This document shows positions 19,757 through 29,078 of a stretch of 49,686 nucleotides of DNA, one piece after another. This DNA is from Microcaldota archaeon (lineage in GTDB: Archaea; Micrarchaeota; Micrarchaeia; Micrarchaeales; Micrarchaeaceae): assembly GCA_021821445.1 (NCBI GenBank), contig JAKACK010000006.1:1-49686 (forward strand). The letters are read 5' to 3'. The notes under the pieces were generated by a model that worked only from the letters and a program-made list of their open reading frames with translations, had not been told where the DNA came from and made no database searches. Numbering within the stretch: position 1 is the first letter of the stretch; the number at the start of each line of letters is the position of its first letter. The position numbers were made by a program, and so were the translations under genes.

Positions 19757-20227
19757 TCAAACAATTTTATTTGATGTAATTTTTGATAGCTTGTTTATTT
19801 CTTGTTCATTTAAAGGTTCTATCTTTATATTTCTAATTAATTTTATATTATTAGAAAAGGCTTTTTCTACATCAGTTATATTTGAGAATAATAGAAATGA
19901 TTTTTCGGATTTTACGCCTGATTTTTCTAAAGCTGCAGTTATTGAGTTTTCATTATTAAAGAAAAGTAAAGTCTCAAATGCTATTGATTTTGATTGATTA
20001 GTTTTATTTCTTAAAGATAAACCTGCGTTTAGATATGATATAATTAACTCTGGATAACTGGTTGCATACTTTGGATCAATGATTAATATAAATTCATAAT
20101 CTTTTGAATTCTTTAAATTGATCTTTTCAGATATTTTAATTATTTCAGATAAACTAACTTTAGATTCATATATATTAAATGTGAACTCTTTGTTTGTTAA
20201 AAAGTTTACGAATTCGTATTCTTCCAT
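19757..20227 (-). CDS. Cgi121-like protein (possible KEOPS complex subunit)
   Basis: Pattern ELIISYLNAGLSLRNKTNQSKSIAFETLLFFNNENSITAALEKSGVKSEKSFLLFS resembles the Cgi121/TPRKB core (A..A......S..LS.EIL..LS.s..I.eAl...Gi). Confidence 0.55.
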   Translation of the reverse strand: MEEYEFVNFLTNKEFTFNIYESKVSLSEIIKISEKINLKNSKDYEFILIIDPKYATSYPELIISYLNAGLSLRNKTNQSKSIAFETLLFFNNENSITAALEKSGVKSEKSFLLFSNITDVEKAFSNNIKLIRNIKIEPLNEQEINKLSKITSNKIV

Positions 20228-20376
20228 TTAGAAACACCAATATCTAATATAAATTATAAATAAGAGCACATTTAAACTTTTGGTAGCTTTGTTATATTGT
20301 TAGTTTAAAATTAGATAGCTATAGCTATATTAAATTTAGTATATTATAAAAAAATGAAAAACCATTTATTTTGAAT

Positions 20377-20392
20377 AGAAGAATTTTGTCAA
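20377..20392. repeat. Left arm of 16-bp perfect inverted repeat flanking the 23S rRNA (processing stem)
   Basis: agaagaattttgtcaa; reverse complement at 23242-23257. Confidence 0.85.
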
Positions 20393-20397
20393 TTATG

Positions 20398-23240
20398 CGT
20401 TAGTAATGGAATGTTCACAGGTCGCCGAAGCTCCCTGCTTACGCACCCATCCTATCAAGGTCATCTATTGTGACCGCCCTAATGCTTCGTTTCGGGTCTG
20501 ACTTCGTCCTTAGATGCTTTCAGGACTTATTCATTTGGCGCGTAGCTACCCGGCGATGCAATCACAACCGGTACACCAGTGGCGCCGATCCCCTGTTCCT
20601 CTCGTACTAAGGAGATCTTACCCTCTAGCACTAACACCTTCAGTAGATCTTACCGTACTGTCTCGCGACGTACTGAACGCAGCTCATGTGAGTTTTTGAT
20701 GGGCGTACAGCCCAACCCTTGGCAGCTTGTGTACCACCAGGATAACTCAAGCCCATATCGAGGTATCAAACCGCCGGGTCGATGTGAACTCTCACCGGCG
20801 ACAAATCAGTTACCTCTAGAGTAACTTGTCTGACAGCTTGGAGCCCCATTAAAAGAGCTACCAACGTTCGTTAAGCCCCTGTTTCCAGTCTGCATGCCAC
20901 GCTTTTCGGTATACAGTCAGCCCTGCATTTGCCTTTTAGCTTACCAATGAGTTTCCAACTCATCTAAGCAGAGCATTGGCCACTTTCGTTTCCTTATCGA
21001 AAGCGACCGTCCAGTCTAACTATCCACCTGCAGATGTCCTATTTCTAGTTAGCTGTATGGCAAATTATAAGTGGTGTTACATTGACGCTCCGTTTGAGCC
21101 AGAGCTCAAACATCGACGCTCCCACTTACACTATGTATAACAAGACATGCAACAACTACAGGCTATAGTCAAGCTTCATAGAGTCTTCATTTCCCACTGA
21201 AGGATCGCGGCATGTTCACCGCGTAGTGAGTTCATTGGATCCCAGGTTGGGACAGTGGAACAATCGTTACGCCATTCATGCAAGTCACCTATTAAGTGAC
21301 GAGGTATTACGCTACCTTAAGAGAGTCAGTGTTACTCCCGCTCTTTACTAGCGCTTATTCCCCTTGAAAAGGGTGTTCACGTACTAGTGGTGAGCAGGCG
21401 TCACCCACTGTACTTAGCCTTTCGGCTTTGCGGTGAGTTGTGTTTTAGATAAACAGTCGTTGTTCCCTTGTAAATGATATCTGCGCTTACTAGGCGCAGA
21501 CATGGCTTATTGAAAACTTACGCCACTAACTTGCCGAATTCCCTAACCTGGGTTACATCCAACACGCCTTGGCTTTTTAAGCTAGCAACACTTGTACTAG
21601 TTCTAGGTACGGACTAACAGGATCGTTGCAGATTCCCTTTTCACGGGATCAAGAACTGGGTCCAACGATTCATTTAGCTGCTTCTCCTCATAACGAGACT
21701 CCACAGCCCTTTGCATCTTCTTGCGGACTTATCCTCAACCGTCAGAAATCTGCCTTGTGTTGCCACTCCTACCTGTTAGGGGCTGGAATATTAACCAGCT
21801 TCCCTTTTGTCTAATGGTTATTGGCCTTCGACTTAGGATCGCCTAACTCTCCGCTGACGAGCGTTGCGAAGAAAACCGTGTGCTTACGGCGTATGGGATT
21901 CTCACCCATATATGCTATTACTAACACCAAGATATTCTCTACGATACGATCCATATGTCCTTCCAAACATACTTCTCATCATACCGTACGCCTTCTTACC
22001 TATGCTTTCGCATACTAGGGTCTCGGTACCTAATTTAGCCCCGTATATTTTAGGAGAGGTATGTCTCGACTGGTACGCTATTACTCGTTTTTTAAAGGAT
22101 GGCTGCTTCTGAGCCTACCTCCCAGCTGTCTTAGACATTCCTTTCCTTTGATACACTTAATTAGGATTTGGGGACCTTAACCTTAGTCACTATCTTTGTA
22201 GTCTCACGACGCTAGCTTACCCAGCATCGTCGACTCCCAGGGTCTACGCAGCATATACATTCGGAGTTTGACGAAGCGGTGAGGCCTTTCGACCCCTTTC
22301 CTCTTAATCGGTGGCTCTACCGTATATGCAAACTCGCCTGGAGCTATCCTAAAGATACTTCAGAAGGGACCCGCTATTGCCATGTTCGAATGGTATATCG
22401 CCGCTATACGCACCTCACCTAACAAGACATGCTATGAGAAGTTGCAGGCCTCCACCAGGCGTTAACCTAGCTTCGCCTTGGGCGCGCATAGTTCACAATG
22501 GCTTCGGGTCGTATAAATGTGGCTCTGGCATTTTCATACCATGTACCTCGTATGCAAGCATACTGCGTACTATCGCTTTCGCTTCGCTTTTCAACTCGCC
22601 ACAAATATACACTCCTTGGCTCTTACTTCGAGAAGAATGACAAGACGCTGTTCCGTTACACTTCGCATAGTTCTCTCGGACATAGCTTCTGTGCACTTCA
22701 TTCCTTTCACGCCTTATCTTCGTGTAACCACCTAGTTTCAGATCTATTTCACTCCCGCACGCGCGGGTTCTTTTCAGCTTTCGCTCACGCTACTTGTTCG
22801 CTATCGGTCTACAATCAATATTTAGGGTTAGGGTTTAATGCCCCCATATTCACTCCGACTAATCAACCGGAATTACTCTTTTGTAGCAAGTCCATCATAC
22901 TTAACCTACGAGACTATCACTCTCTATGGTTACGCTTTTCAGTGTATTCGGCTCATACTTTGGATCAACGCTACCCCACATCTCTACTTTTTTACAAAAG
23001 CAGGTTCAGGATGCCCTTTGTGGCTTTTACTCGTGTTACTTACCACATCGCTTTCGCTTTCTCTTCCTGCAGGTACTAAGATATTTCAATTCCCTGCGTT
23101 TACATACCAGTTATTTTACTAACCGGTACTATTCAGCAATCTCTGGTTCAACGTCTGACTTGCGACTATCCAGAGCTTATCGCAGCTTGCCGCGGCCTTC
23201 TTCGAGATTGTAGCCAAGCCATCCTCTAGGTGGCGTATCT
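20398..23240 (-). rRNA. rrl: 23S ribosomal RNA (ends approximate)
   Basis: Reverse complement contains ...GGATGGCTTGGCTACAATCTCGAAGAAGGCCGCGGCAAGCTGCGATAAGC (5' end) and sarcin-ricin loop AGTACGAGAGGAACAGGGG near 20600; 3' end near 20400. Confidence 0.96.
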
Positions 23241-23241
23241 T

Positions 23242-23257
23242 TTGACAAAATTCTTCT
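23242..23257. repeat. Right arm of 23S processing-stem inverted repeat
   Basis: ttgacaaaattcttct = exact reverse complement of 20377-20392. Confidence 0.85.
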
Positions 23258-23531
23258 ACTCTAATCGATTGTGAAAAACACAATTTCATTAAATGGTAAT
23301 TAAGAATAGACTTGTTTATTTTCTAAAATAGATAATCTTAGAATTAAAGGTCTATCTTAATTCATTTAAATATTATATCAAAAAAGTTTAAATACCTTCT
23401 TATTTTTTTGATGTATAAAATTGTTTTTTAAATATATCACATTTCTATCGAAAATTTTTAAAATTAGTTTTTAATTAAGGATTTGTGAAATTTTAGAAAA
23501 TGAATAAATAGGTTGCATACAATAAATAATT

Positions 23532-24152
23532 GTGTCTAAAAAAATAATAAATAAAAAATCAGATGAAAATTATTCTCATATACATAGAGCTAGGTTTAGA
23601 AGATATTTTTTTAGAAATGTTATTTTGCCTGCAATATTAATAGGGGTAACTGTAACTATTATATTTTTAACTTTGCGGTATTTTGATTTTGATTTGCTTT
23701 ATGGATTAGGTTCTACCTATGTTATATTCACGTCGTTTGCATCTTCTGCATTTATTTTATTCATGCTTCCAAAATCAAAAGCAGCTCAAACAGACAAATT
23801 TCTTAAATCCTACTTTATAGCTGCGATATTTGGATTTATAGGTTCTTTGTTGCTGCTTTTCTCTAATATATATATAGCAATATTGATAATTTTACCATTA
23901 ACAAGTTTAGCCCTTGTTATATTCAAAGCTGAACACCCACCTGCAGTAGGTATTGCTTTTGCATTTATCGTTTTTCATATACATGTAAAAGGATTAATTT
24001 TGATAATCCTTATAGCTATTTTAATGGTTTTAATTAGGTATACATTAGATGATTTTGTATATGTAGTTAGGGATTTAGATAGAGATATAACAAAAGACCT
24101 GCGTAGTTTAAGACATAGAAGAATTAATAAAAGAGTTAGATATAATGATTAG
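23532..24152 (+). CDS. HPP-family integral membrane protein
   Basis: FTSFASSAFILFMLPKSKAAQTDKFLKSYFIAAIFGFIGSLLLL...AEHPPAVGIAFAF; GTG start. Confidence 0.7.
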   Translation: MSKKIINKKSDENYSHIHRARFRRYFFRNVILPAILIGVTVTIIFLTLRYFDFDLLYGLGSTYVIFTSFASSAFILFMLPKSKAAQTDKFLKSYFIAAIFGFIGSLLLLFSNIYIAILIILPLTSLALVIFKAEHPPAVGIAFAFIVFHIHVKGLILIILIAILMVLIRYTLDDFVYVVRDLDRDITKDLRSLRHRRINKRVRYND

Positions 24153-25404
24153 CATAAATAATGATAAAGGAACTGGAAGGATTAAGGTAGAGCCAGAGGA
24201 TTTTATAGTTGAAGAAATTGAAAAAAATGGGATTGTTTTAGAAAAAGACCACATTTATGAAAATTTAGATAATGAGGAAAACAACAATATTGAAGTAAAA
24301 AAAGATTTTACTATTTTTGTACTTCAGAAAGAAAATTGGAATACAACACAGGCTCTTATTAAAATTGCTAAACTTTTTAGGAGAGGTAAAAAATCTGTTG
24401 GATTTGCAGGTACAAAAGATAGAAGAGCTATCTCTACACAATTATGTAGTATATATAAAGTAGATCCTTCTGAACTTTTGAAATTGCATATAAAAGATAT
24501 AAAAATAAATGGGGCGTGGTTATCCAATAAACAAGTAAGAATGGGCGACCTTTTAGGAAATAGATTTATAGTTAAAATTAAGGATTTAGATTCTTATGAA
24601 AAAATAGAGAAAACAAATAAATTGCTAAATGGGAGATTTCCAAATTATTATGGGGATCAGAGATTTGGTATGCATGGGGATAATGTTGAGATTGGACTTG
24701 ATATGCTGCACAATAATTTTGAAGACGCAGCAATAAAATTTTTAACAGATACAAAAAACGAAAAAAATGATGATGCTATAGCAGCTAGAGAAAGATTATT
24801 GAATGAATTAGACTTTAAGACCGCAATTGATTATTTTCCAAAATATCTTAAATATGAAAGAATGGTTATAGATTACTTATCAAAATATCCAGATAATTAT
24901 GCGAATGCGCTTAGAAAATTACCACGGTCTTTAGTTTTAATGTTTGTGCACTCTGTAGATTCATATATATACAACAAAGAATTAGAGGAAAGGATAAAAA
25001 ATAATTTAATTGAACCTACAGATGAAGATCTTGTCTGTAATTCTGATAAGTTTGGATTTCCAGATTTATCTAATATTTCAAATTATAATGATAGGTATAG
25101 CAGTGGTAATGATATAAATAATCAGTTTGTGGTTGGTAATATAGTTGGTTACAATACTAAAGATTTAACATCTTTTGAAAAAAAGATACTTTTAGATTTG
25201 GAATTGACAACAGATGATTTTAAAATGAGTAATATGCCGGAACTTTCTTGTAATGGAAATTATAGAGTTTTTTTTGCTCCATACAATAACTTTTACAGTG
25301 AATTTAATAGTGAAGAGAATTCAGCAATATTAAAATTTTCCCTTTTTACAGGATCTTACGCAACTGTATTGTTAAATGAATTTTTGGATTATGAGGAAGT
25401 GTGA
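24145..25404 (+). CDS. truD: tRNA pseudouridine synthase TruD
   Basis: IKVEPEDFIVEEI, KSVGFAGTKDRRAISTQ (catalytic Asp), FPNYYGDQRFG. Confidence 0.95.
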   Translation: MISINNDKGTGRIKVEPEDFIVEEIEKNGIVLEKDHIYENLDNEENNNIEVKKDFTIFVLQKENWNTTQALIKIAKLFRRGKKSVGFAGTKDRRAISTQLCSIYKVDPSELLKLHIKDIKINGAWLSNKQVRMGDLLGNRFIVKIKDLDSYEKIEKTNKLLNGRFPNYYGDQRFGMHGDNVEIGLDMLHNNFEDAAIKFLTDTKNEKNDDAIAARERLLNELDFKTAIDYFPKYLKYERMVIDYLSKYPDNYANALRKLPRSLVLMFVHSVDSYIYNKELEERIKNNLIEPTDEDLVCNSDKFGFPDLSNISNYNDRYSSGNDINNQFVVGNIVGYNTKDLTSFEKKILLDLELTTDDFKMSNMPELSCNGNYRVFFAPYNNFYSEFNSEENSAILKFSLFTGSYATVLLNEFLDYEEV

Positions 25405-25412
25405 ATTAAAAA

Positions 25413-25510
25413 CGCCGGGGTTGGGATTTGAACCCAAACTGCCTTGCGGCAACCAGATCTCGAGTTTCGCCATAATTTTCTGGCGCGTTACCGGTTTCCG
25501 CCACCCCGGC
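25413..25510 (-). tRNA. tRNA-Ser(CGA) with 14-nt intron at non-canonical position 30/31 (25466-25479)
   Basis: Acceptor GCCGGGG/CCCCGGC, G73, long variable arm TGCCGCAAGGCA, T-arm TTGGG-TTCAAAT-CCCAA. Removing AAAATTATGGCGAA restores CCAGA-CTCGAGA-TCTGG; relaxed BHB with central helix CGCC/GGCG and bulges AG^A, AA^A. Confidence 0.88.
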
Positions 25511-25626
25511 TTATTTACCTACATCCATACTATTCATTTTTTAAACTTTGTATTTATAATATTACTGAATTTATATTATTTATTTATAAATATTATAAGT
25601 TATATTTTTATATTACTCTAGGTTAT

Positions 25627-27192
25627 ATGATGAACTATACAGATTATAGGCAAAGGCATTTTTCAATGAGAATATTTACAGTATTTTTATTTTTGATGCT
25701 CGCAGTCTCAGGTATAGGATTTTCTATATATTTATTTTATATCTCAAATAATATATACATGTATTTCATAGCTGTTATATTCCTTTTATTATCCTTAATA
25801 TCAGGATTTTTTAATTTTTCTGCTTCTATGCTGTATTACAGATCTTTTTTCTATAACACTTACTTTAAAAAGATAGCAAAACATACATATAAATTAAATA
25901 ATAACTTACCCACAGTTGCAATTGCTATACCTATATTCAATGAGGATATAAAAATAGTAAAAAGAACGGTTTCCAACATTGTAAAAATTAAGTACGATAC
26001 TAAAAAATTAAAATTTTATATGTTAGATGATTCTACAAAACCTGAAAAAAGAAAGGAATTGAAAAAATTGGCAGAAGATTATGGTTTTACTTATTTGTAT
26101 AGAAAGGATAGAAGAGGTTTTAAGGCAGGGGCACTTAATAACTTTATTAAATATTCAAAAGAAGAGTATATTGCAATATTTGATTACGATGAAAAATTAA
26201 TAAATAAAAACTTCTTATTAGATTTACTTCCTTATTTTGAAGATAAAAATTTGTCTTATTTACAAACAGAAAAGGCATATTTTAGAACAGGAAAACTTTT
26301 CCCGGATTCTGTTGCTTTGTTTGATTCATTCTTCTTTAATTTTATAGAGCCTGCTAGAGCTTTAGATAATACTGCAATCTTTGCAGGATCTTGCGGTTTA
26401 ATAAGAAGAAGTGCACTTGATTCAGTTGGTGGGTTTCCAGAATATGTTATTGAAGACACTTTTTTTAGTTTTGAATCAGACACCCATAAATTTAGAAGTT
26501 TATATGTACCAAAGGTATATGCATTAGGAGAGCCTATAAAAACATTTACAGCTTTAGCTAAACAGCAATGGAGATATAATTATGGAGATACCCAATTTTT
26601 AGGATATTTCTTTAAAAGAAATAAAGCAATAAAATCTCCAGTATCTAATGTTGATTACCTTACACACGGATTTGGTCTGAATTATATATCTTTAATGCTT
26701 ATTTTATTCACTATTATTTCAATTTTTATTGTGTTCTCTGCGGTTCCTTTTGAAAGTATAAACTTTTACAGGGTTCTTTTAGAAGGAGGCACGGTTAGTG
26801 TTTATGTTTATCTAGAATTATTTGGTATATTTGCATTGCTTTTATCCTTTATGGGTCCTGTTATAATGACAAAAGTTTATTTTGGATCTATAAAGAAAGG
26901 AGCTATGGTTTATCTTTTAAACTTTGCTCTAGCTATTGTTAGAACTAAAGCTGCTATAGCTGCATTATTACATAGAAATCCTGGAATATCTTGGAATAGA
27001 AATAGGGATGTTGTTATAAATAAATTAGCTTATTCCATATTAAATACTAAATTTGAGTTATCCTTTACCGCATTGATATTTGTATTTAGTTTAATAGCTT
27101 ATTTGACAAAACATGTTGGAGGAGGAGTTTGGTTGATGGCTTATGGATTTCTTTATTTAACAACTACAATTTTCATTTATAAATATAAATAA
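25627..27192 (+). CDS. Family 2 glycosyltransferase (cellulose/hyaluronan synthase-like), membrane bound
   Basis: VAIAIPIFNEDIKIVKRTVSNI, FYMLDDSTKPEKRKELKKLA, AIFDYDEKLI, QQWRYNYGDTQFL (QxxRW-like). ORF start at 25444 rejected because it runs through tRNA-Ser. Confidence 0.88.
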   Translation: MMNYTDYRQRHFSMRIFTVFLFLMLAVSGIGFSIYLFYISNNIYMYFIAVIFLLLSLISGFFNFSASMLYYRSFFYNTYFKKIAKHTYKLNNNLPTVAIAIPIFNEDIKIVKRTVSNIVKIKYDTKKLKFYMLDDSTKPEKRKELKKLAEDYGFTYLYRKDRRGFKAGALNNFIKYSKEEYIAIFDYDEKLINKNFLLDLLPYFEDKNLSYLQTEKAYFRTGKLFPDSVALFDSFFFNFIEPARALDNTAIFAGSCGLIRRSALDSVGGFPEYVIEDTFFSFESDTHKFRSLYVPKVYALGEPIKTFTALAKQQWRYNYGDTQFLGYFFKRNKAIKSPVSNVDYLTHGFGLNYISLMLILFTIISIFIVFSAVPFESINFYRVLLEGGTVSVYVYLELFGIFALLLSFMGPVIMTKVYFGSIKKGAMVYLLNFALAIVRTKAAIAALLHRNPGISWNRNRDVVINKLAYSILNTKFELSFTALIFVFSLIAYLTKHVGGGVWLMAYGFLYLTTTIFIYKYK

Positions 27193-27200
27193 GTGTTATA

Positions 27201-27521
27201 GTGATTTATATAAAATTACATTTTACAGATGAGGGAAGCATCATTGCTATTTGTGATGAATCACTTATAGGTAAAGAACTTGAGGATGGTGAGATTTATA
27301 TTGATTTGAATAATTATTCAGATTTTTATATTGGGGATCTTGTAGACCCTTTAAATTATAAAAAAAGCTTTGAAATAAATGATTTGAATTCTGCTAATAT
27401 AGTTGGTGAAGAATCAGTTAAATTTGCAGTAGAAAAGGGACTTATACTGGAAGATAATATTAAATATGTGGATAAAGTACCTTATGCTCATACATACGTG
27501 ATAAAAACCAATAAAAAATAG
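27201..27521 (+). CDS. DUF424 family protein
   Basis: YIKLHFTDEGSIIAICDESLIGKELEDGEIYIDLNNYSDFYIGDLV...LNSANIVGEESVKFAVEKGLI...VPYAHTYVI matches DUF424 pattern; GTG start. Confidence 0.75.
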   Translation: MIYIKLHFTDEGSIIAICDESLIGKELEDGEIYIDLNNYSDFYIGDLVDPLNYKKSFEINDLNSANIVGEESVKFAVEKGLILEDNIKYVDKVPYAHTYVIKTNKK

Positions 27522-27576
27522 CTAAACAATAACTTAATAGAATCAATAAAAATTATATAAGGATAAGGAAGTTGGA

Positions 27577-27937
27577 TTATTTTTCATCCCCTGACAATTT
27601 AAGTATTGCTTCTGCAATATCTCCATTAGTAGATTTTAAAGTATCCTTTATTAAATCCTGATCATTGATTCCTGTTTTTTGTGATACTAACATTATATCA
27701 TCTTCGGATATCTCTATATCCTCTGGATTCAATTTCTTTTCATGTTCCTCAACATCCCCCCCCAATTTGAAATGATACACTTCCTTGTGCTTCTATTCTT
27801 GTTACTTGTGGATTTGTTATTACTATCTCTTTATCACCACTTGATATCACTACTTTATCTGCGTCTATTTCTGAAGTCTTTATACCCATCTGTGACATCA
27901 TACTTTTCAATTTTCTTGGATCTACATTAGGAATCAT
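27577..27937 (-). pseudogene. nac: Nascent polypeptide-associated complex protein (NAC), reading frame broken at a G8 run (27756-27763)
   Basis: ORF 27749-27937 gives NAC domain MIPNVDPRKLKSMMSQMGIKTSEIDADKVVISSGDKEIVITNPQVTRIEAQGSVSFQIGG; ORF 27577-27780 gives UBA domain ISEDDIMLVSQKTGINDQDLIKDTLKSTNGDIAEAILKLSG; a 7-G tract would join them. Confidence 0.9.
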
Positions 27938-28066
27938 TTTAACACCTGTATTTATTTTAACCTTAATACTTAATAAAATTTCGTGATGTTGAAGATATAG
28001 ACCAAATAAATTGACATTACAAATTATACAAAATCAATAAATAGGTTGGGTTTATTTATCTTACTG

Positions 28067-29047
28067 ATGGATATGGATAAAGTAGTGGATAAGAAGCAAG
28101 TAGATAACCAAAGTTTAGAACTTAAAAGATTAAAAGAAAAAATAGATAACAATCTTAATTATAAGGTTGCGGATAAGATTATAGACGTTAACAAAATGTT
28201 AAACTATTATGATGGAGTAGAACGGATAAAAAGTTTTTTCTATTTTACAGATAATTTACTTGATAAAATAAAACCGGAAAATTCAATAGATTATAATAAC
28301 AGAAAAGAAAAATTTGATATGGAAATTAATAATTATGTAGATACTTACAGTAAATTTTTACTAAATTTTTTTGATAAAATATTTAAAAAATCAGGAAATG
28401 GGGGGAACTTAGAGGAGATACATAAAAAATATATTGAGTTAATAGATAATTTTGAAAAAAGTGTAAAACCTTTTGAAGAGGATATGAAAAAGAAAATAAA
28501 TATTGATGTTTATAAAGAATTCTTATCAAAATTAAAAAATTATCCAAATGCGAATATTGCTTTAACAAATACTTTAAAATATGTAGATACGTTTGATAAA
28601 GCAAAAGTTAATGATTTAATTAATACTATCAAAAATCCAAAAACAAATTATATTGATATTTCGGTACTGCTTTATGCGTTATATAAGTCATCTGAGGCAA
28701 AGTATAATGCTATTGAAAATAATAAATCTGAGGGAAAGAATGAAAATAAGAATTTAGATGAATATATCAATAAATGGAAAGGAAAAAGTTTAGAGGAGAT
28801 AAAAGAAGGCATTATTAATGATTTAAAGGAATTGAGTAAAATGCTTTATTCAAAGAAATTTATAGAGGCGGATTATTATTCAAATATGGGAAACGGATCT
28901 ATTTTGATAGACTTTCTTTACTCTGTTAAATTTCCAATACTAAAAGAGGATAAGGAGATAGATAAAAAATATACATTAGAAGATCTTGCAATTGACTATC
29001 ATGAATATGAAAAAAAGAAAGATGAAAATTCAGACATGTTTGGATAA
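28067..29047 (+). CDS. Hypothetical highly charged, helical protein
   Basis: Intact 300+ aa ORF, no recognisable family; ATG 28067 or 28073 preferred. Confidence 0.6.
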   Translation: MDMDKVVDKKQVDNQSLELKRLKEKIDNNLNYKVADKIIDVNKMLNYYDGVERIKSFFYFTDNLLDKIKPENSIDYNNRKEKFDMEINNYVDTYSKFLLNFFDKIFKKSGNGGNLEEIHKKYIELIDNFEKSVKPFEEDMKKKINIDVYKEFLSKLKNYPNANIALTNTLKYVDTFDKAKVNDLINTIKNPKTNYIDISVLLYALYKSSEAKYNAIENNKSEGKNENKNLDEYINKWKGKSLEEIKEGIINDLKELSKMLYSKKFIEADYYSNMGNGSILIDFLYSVKFPILKEDKEIDKKYTLEDLAIDYHEYEKKKDENSDMFG

Positions 29048-29078
29048 ATTTTTGTTTAAAAAAATAAAAAATAATAAA

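Noticed and set aside
20315-20328. 14-bp palindrome ATAGCTATAGCTAT near the 23S 3' flank
   Set aside because: Palindromes of this size are expected by chance in AT-rich DNA and there is no regulator or structural context.
20514-23213. Numerous plus-strand ORFs (e.g. 22498..23079, 193 aa) across this region
   Set aside because: They are antisense to an intact 23S rRNA gene; composition and overlap indicate spurious ORFs. No LAGLIDADG or HNH motif that would suggest an intron-encoded endonuclease.
25444-25626. N-terminal 61 codons of ORF 25444..27192
   Set aside because: They run through tRNA-Ser and a non-coding leader; ATG at 25627/25630 fits the start of the GT2 membrane protein.
27749-27780. 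Programmed ribosomal frameshifting as the preferred explanation for the split NAC gene
   Set aside because: Only the G8 run is seen, with no supporting stimulatory structure; a homopolymer indel is simpler until reads are checked.
27985-28030. Possible second C/D box sRNA (CGTGATGTTGAAG...AAATTGACATT)
   Set aside because: C box deviates (GTGATGT) and no CTGA D box at proper spacing.
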